This document shows positions 56,869-64,000 of a DNA stretch of 64,000 bases, in pieces. The stretch is from an uncultured Leptolyngbyaceae cyanobacterium (GTDB taxonomy: Bacteria; Cyanobacteriota; Cyanobacteriia; Leptolyngbyales; Leptolyngbyaceae): the NCBI GenBank assembly GCA_938023035.1, contig CALIDI010000026.1, forward strand, positions 1-64,000, written 5' to 3'. Position numbers and translations under genes: made by a program. Numbering within the stretch: the stretch's first letter is position 1; each line of letters begins with the position of its first letter. The notes beneath the pieces are model-generated. The model was not told where the DNA came from, did no database searches, and saw only the letters and a list, made by a program, of their open reading frames with translations.

Positions 56869-59238
56869 ATGCATAGCTCTGAGTCGATTTCTCGCCATGC
56901 CCCCGCTTCCCAAAAAGGCAATGATCGGTCAGAGTTGTCAGAACCGCGCACAATTGGGGAGAAAGCTCAGGCTCCTGCTTCTGAGCTAGGGCAACGACGT
57001 CATTTGCTGGTAGAGCAAATTGACTGGTTGCGCTATTTTCATCGCTGTAGTCGCCTTTTGGTCGCTGTTCTAGAACCTGGCACCCTGCAACTGCGCTATG
57101 CCAATGCCTTTTTCTGCCAATTGGTGGGGGTTACGCCGACGGGCCTTAATCCGACTCAAGCGGATTCCCCAAACCCAGAAATTCGCCTAGAGCAATTACT
57201 CTCACCCGCTGACTATGAATGCGTTCTCAGGCTTTATCGCAAGCACCTTTTATACCAGGTTTTGCAAGACTTTTACCAGATTGACCCAGCCGGCTATCGG
57301 CTCTTAGATGAACCGATTTTAGTCGCGATCGCCAGCCCTCTCTATGAGCAACCCCGTTATGTCGAGTTTGGCCTGCGTTCTGAACAACTCAAAATTCGTC
57401 GAGTGGATCCGACCATTGATGAGTTTGCTGAGTTTGGCTGGCATAATTTAGCACCAGAAACCTTAGCCCTGCGGTTAGCCGATGTTGACTATTTGCGCCA
57501 GCTTGTGGAGCAGCTACGGCTAGATAACTACCAGGTAGAAGGGCGATTGCTACTGGAAGGGGTGGATGTTACTGCCACGGAAATTATTCGCCGTATTACT
57601 CAGCTTTTGATTGATCAGGACTCGATTTTGCAACCGAATAAGTTTTCTGAGGTCAACCAACAGATATGTCGGCTGTTTGGTGCGCAAAATACGGCAGTTG
57701 CCAGCATTGATGGCGACCAAGTTCGATTGTTCACTGGCTCTATCAGCCAAGAGCTGGACAGTGTGACCTATTCCCTCAACGATTTACAAACCTCCCACTT
57801 TTTCCGAGCACTGCAAGAAAACCGTGTATTAATTGTTCCCGATCTGGCTTGCGACCATCGCAATGCCTATGGGCGCAAGCTGTTAGAGTTGGGTGTGCGA
57901 TCGCTCTTACTCATTCCCTTGGTGCATCAAGTAGAGGCTCATCAACCCACCGCCACTGTCGCCTCCTTAAAGTCTATTGGTTTGGTCGGGGTAATGAGCC
58001 ATCGCCCAAATCACTTTGATGCCCTCCACTGTCGCCAAGCTGAACAACTGATTCCAGCATTTACCGCTGCTATGACAGCGGCTCAGCGGCAATTGGTGCA
58101 ACGCCGCTTTATCACTAATATTCACCCCTCAGTCGAGTGGCGCTTTTTGCAGGAGGCCGAGCGGCGCAGCTTGGGCCTTCCTCCTGAACCGATTGTGTTT
58201 AACGATGTCTTCCCTCTCTATGGCATTTCAGATATTCGCGGCTCCTCTGATGAACGCAACCGGGCGATTCAATCCGACCTCCTGGAACAGTTCCGGTTGG
58301 GGTTAGAGGTTGTCGAAACAGCCGCCGCCGCCAATCCTGATGCGGCTCTGATCAGCCAGCTTCGCCTGGATCTGCTCGATCACATTCGGGGTCTTGAAGA
58401 ACGGGTGACCGTGGATGTGGAGGTGAGCCTGATTCGGTACCTGCGCGACCATGTTGAAAGCTATTTCGACTACTTTGCCAAAATTAGTCCTGCAACGGCT
58501 CAGGCGATCGCCACCTATCAGGCCGCTTGCGCCAACGAACACAACTGCGTATATCGCGCCCGCGCCAGCTACGATAACACAGTCGGTAAAATCAATTCCC
58601 TCTTGCGAGACACCTGGGAGCGCTGGCAAAGTCGGATGCAACGCCTTTCTCCTCACTATTGTGATATTGAAGCTACCGATGGCATCGACCACATGATGTA
58701 CGTGGGCAAGTCGATTGATCCCAATTTTGGGGATTTTCAGTTGCGCAGTTTGCGCTACGAACAGCTACGGGCCGTTTGCGATTGTGCCCGTACCGCTTTC
58801 CGGATTCAGCAAGAATACGATACCCAGATGCAAGTAACCCATCTGGTCTTAGTACAAGATTCGACGGTTGATATTTTTCATGACGAAACGACTGAGCGCT
58901 TATTTGATGTTCGAGGTACCCGCGATACCCGCTACGAAATCGTTAAAAAGCGCATCGATAAGGCGATCGATGAGGACACCCAGGCTCGAATCACCCAACC
59001 GGGCATGTTAACGCTGGTTTACTCCACCGAGGAGGAGTGGGTCGAGTATCAACGGTATTTTCGTTACCTGATGCGCGAAGGCTGGATTGAACCACCTATT
59101 GAACAGGGGATGGTTCAACCCTTGCAGGGGGTGAGTGGCTTAAAATACGCTAGGGTCAAAATTCTCCCTCAGCAGCCCGCCGCTGCCAGTGCTCCCAAGA
59201 AAAGCTCAAGTCCCCCGCAAGGAAGCACTCAGAAATAA
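56869..59238 (+). CDS. GAF-domain protein with a long uncharacterised C-terminus
   Basis: A 789-residue soluble protein. After a polar N-terminus there is a PAS-like segment (about 50-180), a GAF domain (about 240-405) and a signature region at about 443-471 (VFPLYGISDIRGSSDERN). The rest is a 300-residue helical and mixed region with no domain I can name (HLVLVQDSTVDIFHDE). The signature also occurs in GAF proteins of other bacterial phyla. No kinase, cyclase or DNA-binding domain is seen, so the output is unknown. It ends in a 33-bp convergent overlap with the panE-like gene. Confidence 0.82.
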   Translation: MHSSESISRHAPASQKGNDRSELSEPRTIGEKAQAPASELGQRRHLLVEQIDWLRYFHRCSRLLVAVLEPGTLQLRYANAFFCQLVGVTPTGLNPTQADSPNPEIRLEQLLSPADYECVLRLYRKHLLYQVLQDFYQIDPAGYRLLDEPILVAIASPLYEQPRYVEFGLRSEQLKIRRVDPTIDEFAEFGWHNLAPETLALRLADVDYLRQLVEQLRLDNYQVEGRLLLEGVDVTATEIIRRITQLLIDQDSILQPNKFSEVNQQICRLFGAQNTAVASIDGDQVRLFTGSISQELDSVTYSLNDLQTSHFFRALQENRVLIVPDLACDHRNAYGRKLLELGVRSLLLIPLVHQVEAHQPTATVASLKSIGLVGVMSHRPNHFDALHCRQAEQLIPAFTAAMTAAQRQLVQRRFITNIHPSVEWRFLQEAERRSLGLPPEPIVFNDVFPLYGISDIRGSSDERNRAIQSDLLEQFRLGLEVVETAAAANPDAALISQLRLDLLDHIRGLEERVTVDVEVSLIRYLRDHVESYFDYFAKISPATAQAIATYQAACANEHNCVYRARASYDNTVGKINSLLRDTWERWQSRMQRLSPHYCDIEATDGIDHMMYVGKSIDPNFGDFQLRSLRYEQLRAVCDCARTAFRIQQEYDTQMQVTHLVLVQDSTVDIFHDETTERLFDVRGTRDTRYEIVKKRIDKAIDEDTQARITQPGMLTLVYSTEEEWVEYQRYFRYLMREGWIEPPIEQGMVQPLQGVSGLKYARVKILPQQPAAASAPKKSSSPPQGSTQK

Positions 59239-60156
59239 TAACTGCTGATACAACATTTCTATTTTTGGAGTAGCGACTGCTTTGGCCTGAGCGACCCGCA
59301 GGGGGTTGCCAAACATCGTTTCAATTTCCATCGGTCTGTGGGCATCGTAATCGAGCTTCATACTGGTGCGATAGGGGCACATATTTTCAGTATGGGTCAG
59401 CATCGTCTCCAAAAAATCGGGAGGAATGGTACGCCCCACAGCCGCTGCGGCGGCGGCCACTTCTTGCATGAGCGAAAATGCGAGCGATCTCGCCGCCGGG
59501 TTAGCCATCAGCGCATCGGTCTGGGCATTTAGCACCACAGACAACCCGTTAAAGGGAATGTTCCATACCAGTTTTTGCCAGCGCGCCAAGAGCAAATCCG
59601 GTTCGAGGCGTAGGGCGATTCCTGCTTGCCGAAAGTCCGCAGCCACCTGCTCCATCTCTGGCGTAATCCCTGCGGGTACGTCTCCCGGTTGATAGGCACC
59701 TAGAACAATTTGTCCATAGTCCAGATGCCGAATGTGGCCTGGCCCCACCTTGTTGGCACAAAGAAAACAGAGACCGCCGAGGATCCGGGCTTGGGGAACG
59801 ATGGCAGCAATTTCAGGCTCAATTCCTAAGCCATTTTGCAGCACTAACACCACTCCACCGGGCTGAATGAGCGGGGGCAACAGGTCGGGCAAGAGGCCAT
59901 TTTGTGTGGTTTTGAGGGCGATCGCCACCACATCACAGGTTGGCATTTGTTGCACGGATTGATACGCATTGACCTGAGGCAGAACAAAATCCCCATCCAC
60001 CGATTCAATTTTGAGGCCATACTGTTTGACGTGGTCGTAGTCACGATGCAGCAAATAATGAACCTCCAGACCCGCCCGTTGCAGTCGTGCCCCGTAAAAA
60101 CCACCCAATCCACCGACGCCTAAAATGGCATACTTTCGTCTCTGCATTGTTGGCAT
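59206..60156 (-). CDS. Ketopantoate reductase family protein (PanE-like)
   Basis: A 316-residue member of the 2-dehydropantoate 2-reductase family, NADPH-dependent enzymes of pantothenate synthesis and related 2-keto acid reductions. The nucleotide loop GVGGLGGFYGARL is near the start, the LVLQNGLG motif marks the active site region, and K in WQKLVWNIPFNGLSVVL corresponds to the catalytic lysine helix. ATG at 60147 (MQRRKYAIL) is an alternative start. Several paralogues of unclear substrate exist in cyanobacteria, so the name is held at family level. Confidence 0.88.
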   Translation of the reverse strand: MPTMQRRKYAILGVGGLGGFYGARLQRAGLEVHYLLHRDYDHVKQYGLKIESVDGDFVLPQVNAYQSVQQMPTCDVVAIALKTTQNGLLPDLLPPLIQPGGVVLVLQNGLGIEPEIAAIVPQARILGGLCFLCANKVGPGHIRHLDYGQIVLGAYQPGDVPAGITPEMEQVAADFRQAGIALRLEPDLLLARWQKLVWNIPFNGLSVVLNAQTDALMANPAARSLAFSLMQEVAAAAAAVGRTIPPDFLETMLTHTENMCPYRTSMKLDYDAHRPMEIETMFGNPLRVAQAKAVATPKIEMLYQQLLFLSASLRGT

Positions 60157-60253
60157 TGTTGTCTATCCTAAATCCATCGGTCAAATGAAATTTGACGCCT
60201 AATAGAGTACCGCAAGGTCAATTGCAGCCCGCATTGGAGGGGTTGCGACCGAT

Positions 60254-61510
60254 TCAAGTTTTTCTTAACGGCACTGAACCAAGCAACGGCCCGACGGCTT
60301 CAATGGCAGCTTCCAGGGCGATCGCCACATGGCTCCAGTGGGTGCCTCCCTGACAAAACACCACATAGGGTTCTCGCAATGGCCCATCCGCAGAAAATTC
60401 TGCTGTACTGCCATCAATAAATGTGCCCCCGGCCATGACTAGCTGACTCTCATAGCCTGGCATCTCCGCCGGTACCGGTTCCAGATAAGAACCAATCGGC
60501 GAATGTTGTTGAATCGCGCGACAAAAGGCAATCACTCTCTCGGCGCTGCCCAGCTTAATCGCCTGAATCACATCACGTCGGGGAGCAAACGGCAGCGGAT
60601 TTACCGCATAGCCCAACCGCTCAAACACATAGGCAACCAGGTGATTGCCCTTCATGGCTTCGCCCACCATCTGGGGAGCCAGGAACAAGCCCTGAAACAA
60701 CAGGCGATTTTGTTCAAAGGTTGCGCCTCCACTACTGCCAATACCAGGCGCCGTGAGCCGACAGGTGGCCTGCTCAACCAAATCGGCCCGTCCAGCCACA
60801 TAGCCTCCGGCAGTGACAATGGTTCCTCCTGGGTTTTTAATCAGCGAGCCAGCCATGAGATCAGCCCCTACTGCTGTCGGCTCTCGATCTGCAACAAATT
60901 CCCCATAACAGTTATCAACAAAACAAATCGTCTGAGGATTTTGCTGTTTCACCAGGGCAATGATTTTTTCAATCTCCTCAAGACTCAAACTCGGTCGCCA
61001 GGAATAGCCACAGGAGCGCTGAATCAGTACCATCCGGGTTTGGGGCTGTACCGCCTTAGCCAGCCCCTGCCAATTTATTTCACCTGATGGGGCGAGGGGC
61101 AATTCTCGGTAATTGATGTCATAATCCAACAGGGAGCCTTGGTTATGACCTCGCGTACCAATCACTTCTTCTAATGTGTCGTAAGGGGAACCGACTACTG
61201 ATAACAGCTCATCACCGGGACGTAATACCCCGTAAAGGGCACAGGCGATCGCATGGGTACCTGAGACAAACTGCACCCGAACAGCCGCCGCTTCTGCCCC
61301 CATCACCTCAGCAAAAACAGCGTCCAGCGTTTGTCTGCCTAAATCGCTGTGCCCATAACCAGAAACACTCGCAAAGTGATGGGCACCTACCCGGTGACGG
61401 CGAAAAGCCGCTAAAACCCGCCGCAAGTTTTTCTTGACCTGAGAATCGATCCCAGAAAAAATTTGAGATAGTGCCTGTTCTGCTTCCTGTAAAAGGGAAA
61501 TACTGTTCAT
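60254..61510 (-). CDS. Methionine-gamma-lyase-family PLP enzyme (aluminium-resistance type, YnbB-like)
   Basis: A 418-residue fold-type I PLP protein of the Met_gamma_lyase (PF06838) family. The likely PLP lysine is K225 in AGSLIKNPGGTIVTAGGY, with the aspartate of CFVDNCYGEF upstream. The segment SGYGHSDLGRQTLDAVFAEV and FVSGTHAIACALYGVLRPGD are family signatures. The frame opens at 61567, but the ATG at 61510 begins the family region. True substrate is not established for this group. Confidence 0.9.
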   Translation of the reverse strand: MNSISLLQEAEQALSQIFSGIDSQVKKNLRRVLAAFRRHRVGAHHFASVSGYGHSDLGRQTLDAVFAEVMGAEAAAVRVQFVSGTHAIACALYGVLRPGDELLSVVGSPYDTLEEVIGTRGHNQGSLLDYDINYRELPLAPSGEINWQGLAKAVQPQTRMVLIQRSCGYSWRPSLSLEEIEKIIALVKQQNPQTICFVDNCYGEFVADREPTAVGADLMAGSLIKNPGGTIVTAGGYVAGRADLVEQATCRLTAPGIGSSGGATFEQNRLLFQGLFLAPQMVGEAMKGNHLVAYVFERLGYAVNPLPFAPRRDVIQAIKLGSAERVIAFCRAIQQHSPIGSYLEPVPAEMPGYESQLVMAGGTFIDGSTAEFSADGPLREPYVVFCQGGTHWSHVAIALEAAIEAVGPLLGSVPLRKT

Positions 61511-61649
61511 TTTTTCCGCTTTCCTGGGTGACGCCAAGCGCGTATGCTGGTTGGTTAGGGCTGACAACAGCCACCACGGTTGCCCGGCTAAGTGACGAAA
61601 ATGTATTGTCGCGCAGATCGAGCATCGTGATCCACTTTGAGATGAATGA

Positions 61650-62465
61650 ATGACTACTGCGACCTACAAAAATCTTCCAATCGACTGGGCCGTTGTGATT
61701 TTCATGACGGCAATTCACATCGGTGCCCTGTTTGCTTTTCTGCCTAGTAACTTTAATTGGACGGCCGTGGCCCTGGCCCTTTTTCTGCACTGGGTTACCG
61801 GCGGCCTTGGGATTACCCTGGGTTGGCATCGTCTGGTGACTCACCGCAGCTTTCAAACCCCTAAGTGGCTAGAATATGTGCTGGTCTTTTGTGGCACTTT
61901 ATCCATGCAAGGGGGGCCAATTTGGTGGGTTGGGTTACACCGTCACCATCACCTCTACTCCGATCAAGATAATGACCACCACGATTCGAATAAGGGCTTT
62001 TGGTGGAGCCATATGGGCTGGATGTTGCGGGATGTACCCGCGGAAAAAGAAGTCGGTAAGTTCACCAAAGACATTGAGAATGACCCGATTTATCAATTCT
62101 TTGATAACTATTTCTTATGGCTACAAGTGGGGTTGGCGATCGCGCTCTACTTAATCGGTAGCTGGCCATTCGTGGTATGGGGCATTTTTGTGCGTCTGGT
62201 GGCTGTTTATCATTGCACCTGGTTAGTTAACAGTGCCACCCACAAATTTGGTTACCGCACCTATGAATCTAGTGATAAATCAACCAATTGCTGGTGGGTG
62301 GCGCTTCTAGCCTACGGTGAAGGCTGGCATAACAACCACCACGCCTTTCAATACTCTGCCCGCCATGGCTTGAAGTGGTGGGAAATTGATATGACCTGGA
62401 TGATGATTCGCGTGTTACAGATGTTAGGGTTGGCCACTAAAATCAAGCTTGCAGAAACAAAGTGA
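61650..62465 (+). CDS. desC: Acyl-lipid delta-9 desaturase (DesC type)
   Basis: Membrane diiron desaturase introducing the first double bond into fatty acids on membrane lipids. Three histidine boxes are intact: HRLVTH (60-65), HRHHH (97-101) and HNNHH (227-231). Four membrane helices flank them. The 271 residues fit the cyanobacterial DesC size. The ATG at 61650 overlaps no other gene. Expression is often cold-responsive in cyanobacteria, but no element for that was identified here. Confidence 0.94.
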   Translation: MTTATYKNLPIDWAVVIFMTAIHIGALFAFLPSNFNWTAVALALFLHWVTGGLGITLGWHRLVTHRSFQTPKWLEYVLVFCGTLSMQGGPIWWVGLHRHHHLYSDQDNDHHDSNKGFWWSHMGWMLRDVPAEKEVGKFTKDIENDPIYQFFDNYFLWLQVGLAIALYLIGSWPFVVWGIFVRLVAVYHCTWLVNSATHKFGYRTYESSDKSTNCWWVALLAYGEGWHNNHHAFQYSARHGLKWWEIDMTWMMIRVLQMLGLATKIKLAETK

Positions 62466-62671
62466 GTCTTAAACGGGGACAAAGTCAGGATGGGTTTAAA
62501 CGACATTCGGATACAATCTATCTTGTTAAACCTTGTCTCAGCCTAGGCGAGTCGTTTTGCTGGTGGAGAAATTGAAGATTTTAAGCTGGACTGGGAGTTG
62601 ATGCAGAAAACTTGCCCTCATGGCAGCTTAATTCAAGCCATAATCTGCAAGTGAATTGGATCTAAACAACT

Positions 62672-62705
62672 AAAAAGGGCAGGTTACTAAAACCAAGCCC
62701 TTTTT
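62672..62705. terminator. Bidirectional terminator between desC and psbK
   Basis: Nine-base perfect arms AAAAAGGGC (62672-62680) and GCCCTTTTT (62697-62705) with a further GGTT/AACC pairing in the loop. T-rich sequence on both strands fits termination of psbK (50 bp after its stop) and of the desC transcript. Confidence 0.85.
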
Positions 62706-62754
62706 GTTTGTTTGATTAAAAACCAGATTAATGAAGTAGTGACACGTTTCAAAC

Positions 62755-62892
62755 TTATCTAAAACCAACAGCCGCTTGCCAAACAAACGCTAGCAGCAAG
62801 AAAAACACAGGAATAATTGGCAGAACATCCACCAAGGGGTCGAAAATCTGATACGCCTCAGGCAGCTTTGCCAGCAACAGTGCAGCTTGCAT
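62755..62892 (-). CDS. psbK: Photosystem II reaction center protein K
   Basis: A 45-residue thylakoid protein. The mature region has the invariant [17 protein letters not shown], followed by one membrane helix [14 protein letters not shown] and the end AAVGFR. A short leader (MQAALLLA) precedes it, as in other PsbK precursors. GAGAGG lies about ten bases upstream of the ATG. PsbK stabilises photosystem II near CP43. The gene is monocistronic and minus-strand, converging on desC. Confidence 0.96.
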   Translation of the reverse strand: MQAALLLAKLPEAYQIFDPLVDVLPIIPVFFLLLAFVWQAAVGFR

Positions 62893-63355
62893 GAACCAAC
62901 AACCTCTCTAATAAAACATCAGAATTACCGTTTATCCTAACATGAGCAAAACTGCTAAAACTCAATAAAATTAGGCCATTCCTGCAATCTTTCTTAACAA
63001 AACTCGCAACTCTTAGAGCGATCGCCCATGCCCCTAGCGCAACGCTCTGGCATTGCTGATTCTGGTAATTCTAAGAGATAAGGATTCTATCATCTGAACC
63101 CTGACTACAGAGCACACAGCGCCAGATTTCTGTGCCTTCCGCCTCTGTTGTAAAGCGTTCAGGTTTACATTTCCAAGGGCAACGATTGAAAAATCCCGTT
63201 AATCTTGTCCTTACCACTTCACCGATACCCCCGGTTTAGCAGGATCAGAGATGGCCTGGTAACAAAATGGGCAAACGGGCAAACTGATGGCAAGATAGCT
63301 ACATCCAACACAGAATGGCTGCCTGTAACAACGATGAGGGCAAGGGTTATCAGCA
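62893..63355. other. Intergenic region upstream of psbK
   Basis: Divergent 463-bp gap expected to carry the promoters of psbK and the secreted-protein gene. A 65-codon minus-strand frame (63211-63408) overlaps the start of the next gene and looks spurious. No repeat or known RNA was seen. Confidence 0.5.
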
Positions 63356-63901
63356 ATGGCTAAAAACTGGGTGATTGGAATCGGTATGGTAACGCTGGCG
63401 ATCGCCACTTCGGGTCAGCCGGGAGCAGCGATTCCTGGGCAGACGATTGAAGAAGCGATCGCCTGGATTCAAGCCCATCCCACCCTGAAGCCAGCTCCGG
63501 GAGAGCGCCTACTAGTGCGAAAATTTGATACCCCTGCCAAACGCTTTACCTTTCAAGCCTTGCCCTTACCGGTGGGTCGCCTTGCCCCTGGTGCGAGTAC
63601 GAGAGTGATTCGGAGTGAAGAAATTTTGCTGGTGGATCTAGTCAACGGTGTCAGCCGCGATCGCCTGAGTGAATCGTTGCGCACGATTTATGGTGCCAAC
63701 ATTTATCATGACTACAATCGTGCACCCACGGTTCAAACTTTCCCTAATGGGGAACTGCGGGAAGGAGACTTTTTTGCTTATCAAATTGAGCTGTTTCCCA
63801 GTCGTCCTGACTTTTCAGAAGCGGGCAGAATCATCGTTTTTCTAAGGGCTGATTTAGACAAGCGCCAAACCGAAATCAAAGAACGATTGGAAGGTCTCTG
63901 A
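63356..63901 (+). CDS. Secreted hypothetical protein
   Basis: A 181-residue protein with a signal peptide (MAKNWVIGIGMVTLAIATSG, cleavage likely near GAAIPG). The mature part is a single alpha/beta-like domain with TIYGANIYHDYNRAPTV and LREGDFFAYQIELFPSRPDF. No named family recognised; a periplasmic or extracellular location is inferred from the signal only. Confidence 0.75.
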   Translation: MAKNWVIGIGMVTLAIATSGQPGAAIPGQTIEEAIAWIQAHPTLKPAPGERLLVRKFDTPAKRFTFQALPLPVGRLAPGASTRVIRSEEILLVDLVNGVSRDRLSESLRTIYGANIYHDYNRAPTVQTFPNGELREGDFFAYQIELFPSRPDFSEAGRIIVFLRADLDKRQTEIKERLEGL

Positions 63902-64000
63902 GGATGGCTTCAACCATGACTTCATTAAAACACCGCCGATGCGGCAATTCGACTTGATTGCTGCCGGTAGGATTCCCAAATATCTAAGCAGTTCAATTGC

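Noticed and set aside
60503-61087. 194-codon plus-strand open frame
   Set aside because: Antisense to the methionine-gamma-lyase-family gene, with no ribosome site or family sequence.
61308-61856. 182-codon minus-strand open frame
   Set aside because: Straddles the starts of the PLP gene and desC on the opposite strand; composition is not protein-like.
1-64000. tRNA, rRNA, RNase P, SRP and tmRNA genes
   Set aside because: I looked by eye for the T-loop consensus and the conserved cores of these RNAs and found no convincing match; a covariance search would be decisive.
1-64000. Insertion sequences or prophage
   Set aside because: No transposase frames or terminal inverted repeats with target duplications were seen. 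The holin-like gene at 54.0 kb stands alone without other phage genes.

Overview
The window is cyanobacterial chromosome. The evidence is photosynthesis-specific genes (apcD for allophycocyanin alpha-B, psbK for a photosystem II subunit, petJ for cytochrome c6, ycf54 for the chlorophyll cyclase accessory factor, a DesC-type acyl-lipid desaturase) and frequent HIP1 octamers (GCGATCGC, for example at 1213 and 2773). Multi-PAS hybrid kinases and STK-AAA-GAF-kinase fusions are also typical of larger-genome, often filamentous cyanobacteria. The sequence alone does not fix the genus. I found no rRNA, tRNA, complete insertion sequence or cas gene.

Layout. 0-5.4 kb: the frameshifted 3' end of an integron-type tyrosine recombinase, then a tight minus-strand run transcribed apt, dppB-like permease, small hypothetical, DUF72, pcrA. 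5.5-12.8 kb: housekeeping and photosynthesis genes (a secreted protein, ycf54, thrC, a lone GvpF/L protein, an M48 peptidase, glmU). 13-19.7 kb: a CHASE2-PAS-GGDEF diguanylate cyclase behind a structured leader, a VOC protein, a DUF92/VTE6-like kinase, an alpha/beta hydrolase, apcD. 19.8-29.1 kb: a glycosyltransferase, hisIE, a polyphosphate-glucokinase-like ROK protein, uvrA, manC, a methyltransferase and a GlcE-like flavoprotein.

29.8-46.8 kb is dominated by four large plus-strand signalling genes. They are a REC-kinase, a seven-PAS hybrid kinase of 1866 residues, a second REC-kinase, and a protein-kinase/ATPase/GAF/histidine-kinase fusion of about 1870 residues. Between them lie a Nudix hydrolase, DUF2237 and an Spx/ArsC-like thiol protein that lacks a normal start codon. 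After a 1.4 kb non-coding stretch comes a protein that looks like a heme-oxygenase-fold metalloprotein (48.2 kb). It is followed by PPK2, a CPA1 antiporter, small membrane and helical proteins, an SDR protein, petJ and a 789-residue GAF protein. The right end holds a PanE-like reductase, a methionine-gamma-lyase-family PLP enzyme, desC, psbK and a secreted hypothetical protein.

The least explained parts are the 48.2 kb metalloprotein candidate with its long structured leader, the Spx-like gene without a canonical start, the lone gas-vesicle-type gene, and intergenic repeats. The repeats are a G/C-rich dispersed family, a 36-bp direct repeat pair with a 37-bp spacer, and many two-copy 12-17 bp tandem duplications.
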